DNA of 64,000 nucleotides. Origin: Styela clava. Taxonomy: Eukaryota > Chordata > Ascidiacea > Stolidobranchia > Styelidae. Shown here one piece after another: positions 10,285 through 21,198 of the stretch. Positions within the stretch are counted from its first letter, which is position 1. Each line of letters begins with the position of its first letter. The stretch lies in assembly GCF_964204865.1 (NCBI RefSeq), contig NC_135255.1, positions 15,839,135 to 15,903,134 on the forward strand. The letters run 5' to 3'. The translations under genes were made by a program, and so were the position numbers. Below the pieces are notes generated by a model that was not told where the DNA came from, did not search any database, and saw nothing but the letters and a program-made list of their open reading frames with translations.

Positions 10285-10970
10285 TAAATATAAGTTTATT
10301 TCGACTCGATAACCAGCATAATAGACGATAAATTAAAAATTTTAGATAAAACAAAAATATATAAAACTGATTATAGTCTAGAATCGGGAGAGCAAACTAA
10401 ACCAGAATCTAGTGTAGTTTCGTACCTCAAGTGCCGGTACTTCTGTTCTAGCGGGCGTTGCATAACAAGGATAGGATAGGATTTACATATTTATCCCGTG
10501 CCAGAGAAAAGTCGATAAGACGGCTTAACCATATGGCGAGCCACGACCTCTCGTCTGATTACTATTCCAGTATTCCATGTCGGGTATGGGATCAGTTAGT
10601 AATTTGTTTGTTTCCGGAAGCATGGACTTGATGGTGGAGGAAGCCGTAACCGACCAGCGGTTACATGAACCACCCCACGGCGACGAGGAGTCCAGCAATC
10701 CTCTCGCACATGATCATCCCCGCATGGGATTCAAACCTGCGAACCCACAAAGGGTAATCATAGATGCAGTGGCGAGCGTATTCCTAACGCTTAGCATGAA
10801 GCGCCACACCGGCACACCGCCAAGCCCATATGCATATGTCAATCCTAACTCCCACCTGACAGCTTCATTTAAAAATTAAGTCACAGTCAGGTAATAAGGC
10901 ATAATTGTTTTTATCTATTATTTTATCGTCTATTGCTGATTATGGAGTCGAAATAAACTTATACTTATAC
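10285..10970. repeat. composite of SINE inserted into older repeats upstream of RICTOR
   Basis: The outer edges carry mirrored copies of ATAAGTTTATTTCGACTC (about 10289-10307 and 10935-10957). Inside, 10385-10472 and 10830-10885 look like the two halves of the palindromic element present whole at 10998-11295 and 24502-24951 (ctagtgtagtttcgtacc; gcatatgtcaatcctaac). These halves are split by the SINE at about 10473-10835. A layered insertion site with no coding content. Confidence 0.5.
10473..10835 (-). repeat. tRNA-derived SINE, nearly full length (reverse)
   Basis: On the minus strand it reads: tRNA-like head with GGCGTATTCC..., a B-box-like GGTTTGAATCC, then CATGATCATGTGCGAGAGGA, CACCCCACGG-type body, CATGCTTCCGGAAAC, CCATATGG, CGACTTTTCTC, GGGATAAATATG and an (ATCCT)n tail. 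It matches the forward copy at 40290-40627 along its length. Open reading frames inside are spurious. Confidence 0.8.
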
Positions 10971-10997
10971 TTAAGGCCCTTCAAACTATAAAAATTG

Positions 10998-11295
10998 GGG
11001 TCTAGTATAGTTTAGTACCACAAGTACTTCCCGTGGGCGTAGCAATAATTTTGCATATGCTATTCCTAACCCCCACCTGACTATGCCATCCAAAAATTAG
11101 GTCACTACGAGTCTACGACCTCACCAACACGATCATCCGCATACTTAGGTGGGCCTTATTGCGCCACTGTGACGTCGAAATGACGTTTTTCGGTGACGTA
11201 GTTAGGTGGGGGTTAGGATTGACATATGCAAAAATTGTTGAGCCAGGTCAACTAGAAGTAGAGAAGTACGTGTGGTACTAAACTATACCAGACCC
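10998..11295. mobile_element. palindromic MITE (GGGTCTAGTATAG family), short copy
   Basis: The left end GGGTCTAGTATAGTTTAGTA is mirrored by TACTAAACTATACCAGACCC at the right. Inner mirrored blocks include TTTTGCATATG/CATATGCAAAA and CCTAACCCCCACCTGACTA/TAGTTAGGTGGGGGTTAGG. The same family as 24502-24951, about 150 bases shorter in the middle. AAACTATA occurs just outside both ends, but not at an exact target-duplication position. Confidence 0.75.
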
Positions 11296-11314
11296 CTAAA
11301 CTATACCGGTACGG

Positions 11315-12690
11315 TACCGTAAAACCGGCTAACTTCGGATGCCTTGTAACTTTGCGTCATATTGTGCTTCTGGTAGTTTCTCTAGAGAGTCCTTATATAT
11401 CTGAATCTGTTATCATGATCAATCGCGCAATTTTATTTATTATTTGATTGAAAAATCACGTTTTAGCAAAAAATTTACACTCCGTTTTCGAGCGGCTCAA
11501 ATCGTGACTTCTAACTGCGCTAACTTGGTCAAAACACCGTCATTCGATAGAGGGCGTTACCAATGTATTACAAAATTAGACTGATCGCGAGATGTCGCAG
11601 GAGACTCGAGAAACGATTAAAATTCAAATTGTCTTTTTACATCAAAATAATAGCATTTGACGCACACATTGAACCGACGTCACCCTGACGTCGCTCGCTT
11701 CGAAGACGACGTCATGTTGCGTCGCCGTTACAGATTTGACGCCAGACATTAGGGCGCCGACGAGTTGGCGTATATTTGAAATGACAGCGATATTTTGTTC
11801 GGTTGGATCAATATCGGCTAAAATATACACATCAACAGTTTCCTGTGGATCTTAAATTCATGCCGTCAAATGTTGGAAATGTAATTTAATTTATTAAAAC
11901 GGCAATTAACGAAAAATATTTTCGTTCGATTTGTCGATTCAAATTCCACCATTTGGAACGGCAGCATGGTTTAAAATAGAAAAATTGTAAGCAGTCAAGA
12001 AATGTTGCGTGAATATAAAAATATATAATCAGCGATAAATAACAAGAATCATTGTTGCAACACTTGCAAGTGAGTTCCGTTTAATGAATTTAACTAAAGT
12101 AATATTTGCCAAATCGGTGTTTTGTCGTGATTTATGCACGGCGGACATTTTAATAGGTCAATTTAGTAAAGAATCCAGTCATATGCATGCTCAATAATAT
12201 TTATCGTGCGACTATATACGATCTGGAATATACAAACGCTATCCAAACATTATCGGCTATTGCAAAATCGGCTATGATCGGTAGTACGATAAGAGAAAAT
12301 GAAACTAGACATTTTATTATAAAAACAACTTGAAAGTGCCGCACCAAAAATCCTACGGTCATCATTATCACCGCCACTCGCGACGTGGATTGAACATCTG
12401 GAATTTTCGCAACCACGTAAAGCGTGTTTTGTCTTCGCCACGCAATTTTCGCTCGAGTTGCGGTCACGCACGGAGGTGATTCCCCCATCCGAAGTTAGAT
12501 ATTTAGTGGTGTAGTGAAAAATGAGACAATTAAGACAGAAAAAATGATCCGATCGGCGAGAAAATTAAATGCATGTGTAGAGATTGCATCAATGTAATAT
12601 ATTCCAAATATGACGCTAATTGGACAACAAACGGCAGAGATATTGATTGAAGTATAGTGAAACCATCCGAAGTTAGCCGGTTTTACGGTA
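11315..12690. mobile_element. 1.38-kb TIR element, copy A
   Basis: Begins TACCGTAAAACCGGCTAACT and ends with its mirror AGTTAGCCGGTTTTACGGTA, extending inward to 27 bases with TCGGATG/CATCCGA. The interior has no convincing protein; short minus-strand frames near 11642-11830 and 12201-12488 have no recognisable domain. An imperfect direct copy (B) follows 25 bases later. Confidence 0.75.
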
Positions 12691-14072
12691 CTAGACCCCC
12701 AAATTTTCAATCGTTTACGGTATATCTCGACTAAATTGCGCCATACCGGTATTGTGCTTCTGGCAGTTTCTATAGTGAGTCCTTATATATCTAAATCTGT
12801 TATCATATTCGATCGCGCAGTTTAATTTATTTTTTGATTAAAAAAATCGCGTTGTAGCATCCTATCCTAATATTGACACTCCGTTTTCTAGCGGCTCAAA
12901 TGCACCCAAAATGGTGACTTCTACTGATGAACTTCGTCAAAATACCGACATTCGATAGAGGGCGTTATCAATGTATATAGAAATTAGACTGATCGCGAGA
13001 TGTCGTAGGAGAACCGATAAATAATTGAAATTCGATTAATTTTTTTATCACAATAATAGCATCTGACGCACACGCTGAACTTCGAAGACGACGTCATGTT
13101 GCGTCGCCGTTACAGATTTGATGCCAGACATTCGGGCGCTGACGAGTTGGCGTAGATTTGAAAGTAATAACGATATTCTGTTCGATTGGATCAATGTCGG
13201 CTAAAATAAAAGCATCAACAGTTTTTTGTTGATCGTAAATTCATGGCGTCAAGTGTTGGAAATGTGATTCAATTAAATTTTATTGAAAATGGCAATTAAC
13301 GAAAAGCATATTCATTCGATTTGACGATTTCAAATTACTCCATTCGGAGCGGCAACATGGGTCAAAATAGAAAAATTGTGAGCAGTCGAGAAATATTGCG
13401 TAAATATAAAAATATATAACCAGCGATAAATAACAACAATCATTGTTGCAAATGAGTTCCGTTTCGTGAATTTAACGAAAGTAATTTAAATAAAGTTGCC
13501 AATTGCCAAATCGGTGTTTTGTCGTGATTTATGCACGACCGATATTTCAATGGGTCAATTTAATAGAGAATCCGGTCATGGGCATGCTTAATAATATATA
13601 TCGTGCGACTATATATGGCAGGGGTGGGCACAATTTTTTAGTATAAGAGCCGCATGCTGCAAATCAGAACTTTAAATGAGCCGCAAAATTTGTGAATTTA
13701 TTAATATTATTAAAATACCATGAACAGAAAAGAAATTTACACAAGAGTCTTATAACAATAAATAGATAAATAAGGCAGCTATGCTCAAATATATGCACAA
13801 TTTGAGCTCATTTAATTTGTGTTTCCTTATTGCTGATTTACGAGGGTAGTCTCGTAAGAAGTTTTCATGATTCGTTCCATGGTGCCGTTTAACATTGCTG
13901 ACTTTATTCTAATTATTCTGACTTAGTAGCTTATGGCAGATTAACCACAAGAGTTAATTCTCCTGACTGGTAAAAGCGTATTCTTTCTTCTTCCCACCCT
14001 GACTTGACAACTCTGTTTTCATCTTCGTATTTTCCTTTCTTAATTGAGGACATATCGCAGAGTAACTCAGAC

Positions 14073-17000
14073 CAATATGATGCGCAACTCCGGCATTTTT
14101 GGCCGAAGATCGTATTCGATAGCACGCTCCAATGCACATACTTGACGAGACGAAAACGAGCGGATGTGTGTTGCTTTCAAGGCATAGCACGAATGGTGTT
14201 CGAGCCTGCTTCGACAATTGTTGTGGTTTTTAATGATATGTGGAAAATTGAAGGTAAAAAGAAATCGGAAAAAAGTAAGGTAAATACTATTGTTGTATAT
14301 CACACCCGGGCATCGCACTGTTAAGTACATGCGGGAAAGCCAGCTTTTGTCAAATACTACGAAGTTTATAATTCAGTACGATACGTAGTTGGCCATCTGC
14401 CGAAATTGCATATTCACTTACCCCTTATGGTTTCAAATAGTTCATGCACCTCCTTTTAGATTTTTTTAATCAGTGAGGATATATACTTATTGCTGTAACA
14501 TACTATTGCTCATTCACTTTTATTTGCGTATTGAATCAACGGGTTAACAAGTTCACCTAAAATTTCACTCATACCGGTCTATATTGTATAGTCTGATCTC
14601 TCAAGTATTTGGAGCCACGAATGCTTATAATTTTCTGACTAAACCCCTTTATTAGTTGGTTTATATACCAAATTCAGTAAAACATTTTTTACAAAAAACA
14701 TAAGATATTGGGTTTATTAGCTTTTCCATTCTGAATCATATAGACTGCTTTATTTATTCTTAACGAAAATTAATACATCTCCTCTCCTACAGATGTGAAA
14801 GTTGTGGACAGACCTGTCTAAGCATTGTGAGACTCCTGCAGCACAAGAGGCAATAGCAATAATAGTGAGTATATCAATCAAGAAATTAGGCCGACATAAA
14901 ACAAAACTTTCAACTATTCGTCTAACCTCAATTTCCTATTATTTATTCACAGGACAACTGTAGCTGAAGGGGAGATATCAGAAGTCTGGCGACATATCAG
15001 TGACAGTTTGATTCCAAGAAATATGATTAGAATACTCCATAAATGTTTGCAATAGAAGAACAACCTATGGAGGAATGCAAAGACATTTGACCCTCCGGTA
15101 AAGTTGTGTATGGCCCCTACATCCTGCAGGGCTTGAGGGAAATAACTAAAAATTCCAAAGCGTAAGATTGCATAAGCGGTCTTCTTTGTAAAAAGGCACA
15201 AAACATGCCAGACATACTTAAAACAGCTTTGAAAAATGAGGATTACGGTTCACTGACTACACCTGTGTTATATTTGGTTCATCAAATTTTGTTAGTACTA
15301 TAGAAGAAATTCAGGAAAGGGTATAATCATGATTCATGATAAAATAATGTTATATATTTTAGACAACTTCAATCTAGACCAGGGATGTCAAACTCGCGGC
15401 CTCAGAGAACTTCCAGTGCGGCCCTCGAACGCTTAACAATAATTGTAATAGTATTTTGGAATTTTTTTTTATTTAAATGTAAAAGATTTTTCAAACCTTT
15501 TAAAGTGAAATTGAATATTCACACAGAAAACAATTTACTGAAAGTAGTTTTAGAAAGTTAATTTTTTTTGTTCACATTTTGACTCAATTAAGAATACACA
15601 CCAAGCTAGCAAAAGAATACTGAATAAAACACTTGAGTGATTAAATTAAAGTATACGAAGAAGGTGGCATTTTCGAAGAAAATGGGAGTTGCAATATTTC
15701 TGCATTTCACAAAATTCTGAAGCACATTGTTAAATTTGTCATATTTCCATCAGTACAATGAAAAAACACAATAAGCTCAGCAGTCAATATGACAAATTCG
15801 AAGACCAACTCCGAACAGAAAATTTCCATGTGTTTGTATATTAATATAAATATACAACGACTTAGTTACTAAAAATCAATATCAATAATAATTCAAGCAA
15901 TCCTATGCCATGCAATGTAGCGTGAAATGTCTTGTCGAAAAAATCTGTCATTTTTATTTTTACTGATCTATACATGAAATGATAAAAGTAACTTTTTTGC
16001 ATTACTGGAATTAATTAAACTTTTGCAAAGATACAGATTAACCCATGATCATGTGACCTCGTTAGTTAGAGTTGGTACTATAAAATCATTTCAGCCTGGC
16101 CTTAGTATGCTGGTGACACAAAGAAGATGCCAAACGTCAGGACAAATGTAATTAAAAAAAACATTGAGTTTATACTGTAGTATTTTTGTTAATTTTAGGT
16201 TCATATATTTAGATTTTAGTCATTTTTAGTGTATATTTTATTCTTTCCTTAACCAAGGCTTGTTCAAAAATGATTTTGATGGTTGTACATGGAATTTTAT
16301 GATTTTTTGTAATAAATACAGTAACTTGCAATAATAGTGGAATGCAAATATTAATATGTAATTGCATTTGAAATTAAAGAAAATAATAAAACTTAATCCA
16401 ACTGATTAGTTGCATCACAATATATGTCACAAACTAAAACTATCTGAAAAATATCTCTCGAGTATACATTATCAAAACTGTTTGCGGCCCTTTTTACAAT
16501 TTCCAACATGCAATGCAGCTCTCGAAACCCATGAGTTTGACACCACTGATCTATTCTAGACGATTCAAGCATTCCTTTGAGAAATAATATCACTTCAATT
16601 AAATTGAAAAAAAATCTCGCTATATTAAATACAAAACCGTTGCTATCATAAAGGTAAATCAATTCAGCCACTCGGAATATATTGGCCTTCACAAAGCAAT
16701 GGAGGCAGAATTGAGAGTTCATGAGCTATGAACTTTTGTTCTTTTCTTTGTCTTGAACTTTTCATACTCCACAGCCTCTATTAATTTTTTTTTTTAATTT
16801 TAATTACCATGTGATGGTCATACATACTGTATCTTTGTATTTTCTGTCATGATGTATTATCTCAATGTGTCAAACTTTTAATTAGTGTGTATATTTTGCT
16901 TTCAGATGACATGAATGTATTGTCTTGCTTATTACCTCAGCTTGGAGTATTGACAAGAAAAAAGTGCCCGTAAATTACGTAAAAAATGTTTAACTCTTTG

Positions 17001-17877
17001 ATATAATCAGAATTCACATTTAATAGGAATTATAAACAGCCAACAATCAATGAGAATTACGTATATGCAAAATTCCCCAGATTGAATTTGTCTTCTAAAA
17101 TCGGAGGAAGGCAAAACATATAGGTAGTCTCCATTCACACAAGTCTTTCAAGAAGACTTGCTCGAGACAAACTAAATGAGCATCGTCAGGTGATTGGTAA
17201 GTCTGCAAGTTGAATCAGCCCTGCAATCTCCTGCATAGAAGATAATATTAATTAGCGGGCTATGAGCTAAATTCCTAAATTTAGACACAAACCTATCTAC
17301 GAGGCATTATGTACCAGTAATGTTACCTACGATTAACTGAATATGTAATATGTCTAATAAATTCACCTACTAAAACAAGTTCGATAGGTGCAAACTTTGT
17401 GTTATGGAAATGTATCACAGCACCTTTAAGAGAAGTAAAAACAGTTTTGCTGTTTTGTATGACACCCTCTTTAAATGAAATTTCAATGTTTAAGCGCAAA
17501 CATTAAAATTACTAACTTTGAACTTTGTCACTATCTGCAAAATGTTTCACACAAATCTTTACGCTATCGCGTTTGTAATATTCTCTGATAAAAAAAAACG
17601 TCTATGATGTTCAGAATTACTCTTTACAGCTTGTCTGCCATTCCAGCTTTCCAAATGAGCAAAACTTCTCAGATATAGAGATTATTTTCTTTCGTTACAG
17701 GCGCAAAAAGGCAGGTACTACACGTAAAGAAGACGCCGAGTAGCAAAAGCAAGCGGAAAACCGTCGCGAAAGGCGACGAGAAATATGTGCATTGGAGCGT
17801 ATCATGAAATACAATCTTTCGCATGTAGTCTTATGGAGTGACGTCAGAGTTGCCTATCATGTTGTTTAATGTCATTG
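14073..17877 (+). mobile_element. 7-bp-TSD TIR transposon E2, copy 1
   Basis: The target duplication CTCAGAC is at 14066-14072 and 17878-17884. The right end is ATGTTGTTTAATGTCATTG. The left end is the mirror with 13 bases lost (CAAT joined to ATGATGCGCAACTCC). The terminal inverted repeats extend imperfectly ~100 bases, both reaching TGCATTGGAGCG. It is the direct counterpart of 32066-35653 on the other strand. The interior carries exon-like stretches with splice-like borders (14793-14870, 14952-15055, 17701-17800), but all are broken by stops, so no active transposase is claimed. Superfamily unassigned; P or Dada would suit a 7-bp duplication. Confidence 0.82.
15380..16548. mobile_element. 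hAT passenger nested inside E2 copy 1
   Basis: Starts CAGGGATGTCAAACTCGCGG and ends GAGTTTGACACCACTG, a typical hAT inverted pair, with GCGGCC/GGCCGC subterminally. The flanks ATCTAGAC and ATCTATTC agree at 6 of 8 bases, an aged target duplication. The same insertion at the same place occurs in E2 copy 2 (33390-34334). This copy keeps about 225 bases (near 16200-16430) that copy 2 has lost. Confidence 0.8.
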
Positions 17878-18879
17878 CTCAGACTAACTAATCGCAATCA
17901 AGCTGCAAAACCGCCGACGCATCAATAAACATTGACCATCGTGACGAAAGATTTGCTGACTTGACTGACTTAAATTCAAAATTCAACGCTACAGCGATTT
18001 TCATACTAAAAACTTGTCTTAATCATTGACGAAAACTTCTTTACCACTTTTAATAAATTGAAAAAGTTCACATTAAAGTTTTTCTCTTAGTTAAAATTTG
18101 GATAATAATTTATGTTAGCGAGAAGAGCCGCACAAAAAGTCTGGCGAGCCTCATGCGGCTCGCGAGCCGCGGTGTGCCCACCCCTGATATATGGTATGGA
18201 GTGTAAAAAACGCTATCTAAACATTATCGGCTATGATCGGTGAATATTCGGATCCAAAGTTACGATAAGAGAAAATAAAACGAGACATTTTAGTATAAAA
18301 ACAACTTGAAAGTGCCGCGCCGGAAATACTACGGTCGACATTATCATCGTCGCTCGCGACGTGGATTGAACATCTGGCATTTACGCAACGACGTAAAGCG
18401 TGATTTGGTTCACGCACGCACTTTTCGCTTTTGTCGCGGTGACGCAGGGAGGGGATTCACCATCCAAAGTTAGATATTTATTTGCATAGTGACAGATCAC
18501 AGAAAATGAGACAATTAAGACAGAAAAAATGATCCGATCTTCGAGAAAATTATACGCAGATGCAGAGAATTACATCAATGTAATATATTTCAAGTTTGAA
18601 TTGGACAACAAACGGCAGAGTTATTGATTAAAATATAGTGAAATCATACGAAGTTAGCTGCTTTTTACGGTATCGTATTATTGTATTATTTCCGCTTATA
18701 TTCTATGTCACAAGGTAATATTGACCATGCGTTTTAATTAAATGGTGATTACTGCACGTCCAAAAGATTTCGACCGATTTTTACACGACCGCCGTCATAA
18801 TCTGCCACCTTTCGACCGTATTTTGCCATCCCTCTATTCTGCCATCCTCAATATGACATTATGCTACCACCATTATAGG

Positions 18880-19447
18880 TTTGAAACGGTCTTACTACTT
18901 ACTGAATAGAGCGCGAAACAGCGCAGAAGAGAGAGAAACATTTTTCTTTCGTTATTCATAAGCGTCCGTGAAATTTCAAACAATTTGATGGGAAACAGTA
19001 TATAGTAGTAAAGAATGATCACGAGTTTGTATCAGCAATCTTCAACATGTTTAAACAACCTAACATGACGCATTATGAGCACACCAATAGGCAAAATCAA
19101 AGAAAATTTGGAGCTCCAGAAGTATGTTCACCAAGATGGCACACAACCTGGACACAGTATGTGTACCAGCTTAGGGGCGTCATGAAGTATGTGCACCAAG
19201 ACGGCGCACATCCTGAACACAGTATGTGTACCAGGTTAGGGTGCGTCATGTTGGGTTATTTGAAGATGTCGAAGATTACTGATATAAACTCGTGATCATT
19301 TCCTACTATTGTATTCCGTTTCCCATCAAATTTCACGGACGCTAATAAATAATGAAAGAAAAATGTTTCCCTCTCTTCTGCGATGTTTCGCGTTTTTCTA
19401 TGTTTTTCGCGCCCTATTCAGTAAGTAGTAAGACCCCGTTTGAAATC
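18880..19447. repeat. long inverted repeat with R3 units in the loop
   Basis: Left arm 18880-19050 and right arm about 19255-19447 are mirrored over ~180 bases with few differences. Examples are GTCTTACTACTTACTGAATAG against CTATTCAGTAAGTAGTAAGA, and ATGATCACGAGTTT against AAACTCGTGATCAT. The loop (about 19060-19250) holds two R3-type units, each with TATGT(G/T)CACCAAGA(T/C)GGC and AGTATGTGTACCAG(G/C)TTAGG. No protein evident. Confidence 0.78.
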
Positions 19448-20650
19448 GTCATCGCCGAGAATATCTGTTAATATAAAACTTTTTCAAGATAAAACTCCAA
19501 TTAGGCTTTTATCCTTGTTTTCCGAAAAACATAGAATAATGCCTCTTCTTAATATTCAATAAAAATTACAAAAAATTTTTTTTTTCAAACAAGCCCTTGT
19601 TTTGAAACAAGCTGTTTTTTTTTGAAAATTAAAAAAACAAAACCCTATGAATGAGCCAGTCGAAACAGGTTGTAAACCATTGTAATATACTTGAGAATGA
19701 ATTCATCGAGCGTTGCAATCTGAACAGCACTGCCCTTATTGTTTTACTTTCATGGTACAGCGGAAATTTTACCCCACGCAGGCGGAAATAAATAAAATGA
19801 CTAAGCAATATAGTTTTGACCTTTATTAGAAAAAAGAAATTCAAAGCATAATGAAATTGCTGAAAGAAATAAACAATGAAGAAAGGTTTACTCAGCACAA
19901 ACTGTCGTGACGAGGTTCTATCACAGTTTTGTTCGGATATTTAGCACGTGATTGTAGCATACCTACCAATAGAAAAACATACAAAAATATATATAAAGAA
20001 AGTGTGCATTCAAAACTGTTAACGTGTGCATTGATAACAATCAATAAAACGGGAGGAGCAAGATATGAATATTAATAACTGCCTTAAAAAAGGACTAAAC
20101 AGTTAACACTGTTCAGAATTGTAAAACTATAAAAAGAGTGATCGTTTACAGTTAAAATATTGGCTACAATTCCAAAATTGACAAATTACATATACAAATA
20201 CGAGGCGAGAATGATGAGATTATATTATACACTAAAAAATGTAATAAATCTGTGTACACACAAATAATTTCCAATGGTATTTGTACACTTCCTGCAATAT
20301 GTAACTGGAAAAAAAGAATTTTGGAAAATCATAGAAATAAGTGATATCTAATTTTTATTTGTATCGATAATAATTGGTTGATGCCACTTTAGAATGCTAT
20401 CTCAGCGGTTGTGTGATCTCAGTGATTTCAGTAGTAACCTAACAATGGGTTAGTGTTGGGAACTCAGTTCTATAAGAATGTCTTTATGAGTTTAAACGTC
20501 AAAGTTTGGCATGCGATTGTGATCACATTAGATAAGTGGGATCGCATACCAATTCGACGGTTCGGTAAATAGTTCCAGCAGTCACATAACAGGTTTTAAA
20601 GTCTCACAAATAGTAGTACAGAAATAAATGAAAGAAAAAAGTCAAAAGTA
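19448..20650. other. AT-rich spacer, nothing recognised
   Basis: Homopolymer-rich AT sequence (T8-T9 and A7 runs near 19570-19640). No inverted-repeat ends, no exon-like frame and no RNA gene that I can recognise. A minus-strand frame at 19629-19898 has no domain and a composition like its surroundings. Confidence 0.4.
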
Positions 20651-20651
20651 A

Positions 20652-21080
20652 GAGCCATTTTTGCACCAATACCAGAATCAAAAATCGCACCGGCTAGAAT
20701 CAAGGGAAAGAATGTTGCCACTGTAATAGCATCCCTTGCGTTTTATTTAATAAGTCTTAAAAATATATATAGTAAGAACTTGATACAAAGAATATAGTAA
20801 GAAATTGGTACAAAGAATATAGTAATTACTTGGTACAAAAGTATATGCCATTTTCACACCAACGCCAGAATTGAAAACCACACTGGCTAGAATCAAGAGA
20901 AAGAATGTTGCCACTGAAATAGCATCTCTTGGGTTTTAATAAGTCTCAAAAATATCAGCAGAAGAATATATATAGTAAGAACTTGATGGTACAAGAGTGA
21001 AAGTCATTATTGCACCAACACTAGAAAAAACACTGCACTTGCTAGAATTAAAAGAAACTATGTAACAACTGGAATAGCAC
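20652..21080. repeat. three imperfect tandem units (~155-195 bp)
   Basis: Units start near 20652, 20847 and 21002. Each has a run like TTGCACCAA(T/C)(A/G)C(C/T)AGAA, then GCTAGAAT(C/T)AA, GAATGTTGCCACTG and AATAGCAT, followed by TTTTAATAAGTCTCAAAAAT and AGTAAGAACTTG. They lie just downstream of the stop codon of the unrecognised gene, so they may be part of its 3' region. Confidence 0.65.
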
Positions 21081-21198
21081 AATGACCGTGCCCAGAACTT
21101 TATATATTAGTGTGAAGAAGAAAAAACTGTCATCCCCAGTGTTTTTAATGAACACTCGATATCAAAATTTCTATTTTCACATTAATTTCTCAAATATT

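Larger units (their letters stand above)
13619..18186. mobile_element. hAT-type nonautonomous element with perfect 8-bp TSD
   Basis: Ends CAGGGGTGGGCACAATTTTT and GGTGTGCCCACCCCTG are mirrored, with a subterminal GAGCCGCATG/CATGCGGCTC pair. ATATATGG at 13611-13618 is repeated exactly at 18187-18194. An 8-bp duplication plus CAGGGGTG ends is the hAT signature. Without the inserted 3.8-kb transposon the element is about 0.76 kb and has no transposase. Confidence 0.88.
12716..18672. mobile_element. TIR element copy B, interrupted by a 4.57-kb hAT
   Basis: After removing 13619-18194, about 1.38 kb remains. It follows copy A block by block: TGCTTCTGG(T/C)AGTTTCT, GAGTCCTTATATATCT, ACGACGTCATGTTGCGTCGC, GGTGTTTTGTCGTGATTTATGCACG, and AAACGGCAGAG near the end. 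The right terminus ends GAAGTTAGCTG...TTACGGTA; the left terminus is degraded. It acts as the outermost layer of the nest. Confidence 0.7.

Noticed and set aside
10577-10879. 100-codon + frame
   Set aside because: Translation of the reverse strand of a SINE; the same applies to frames at 1103-1336 and 40297-40515.
12201-12488. 95-codon minus frame in TIR element A
   Set aside because: The corresponding frame in copy B is broken, with no recognisable domain.
16393-16722. 109-codon minus frame, repeated at 33216-33467 on +
   Set aside because: Conserved only because both lie in the two E2 copies. It runs across the end of the nested hAT and shows no transposase motif.
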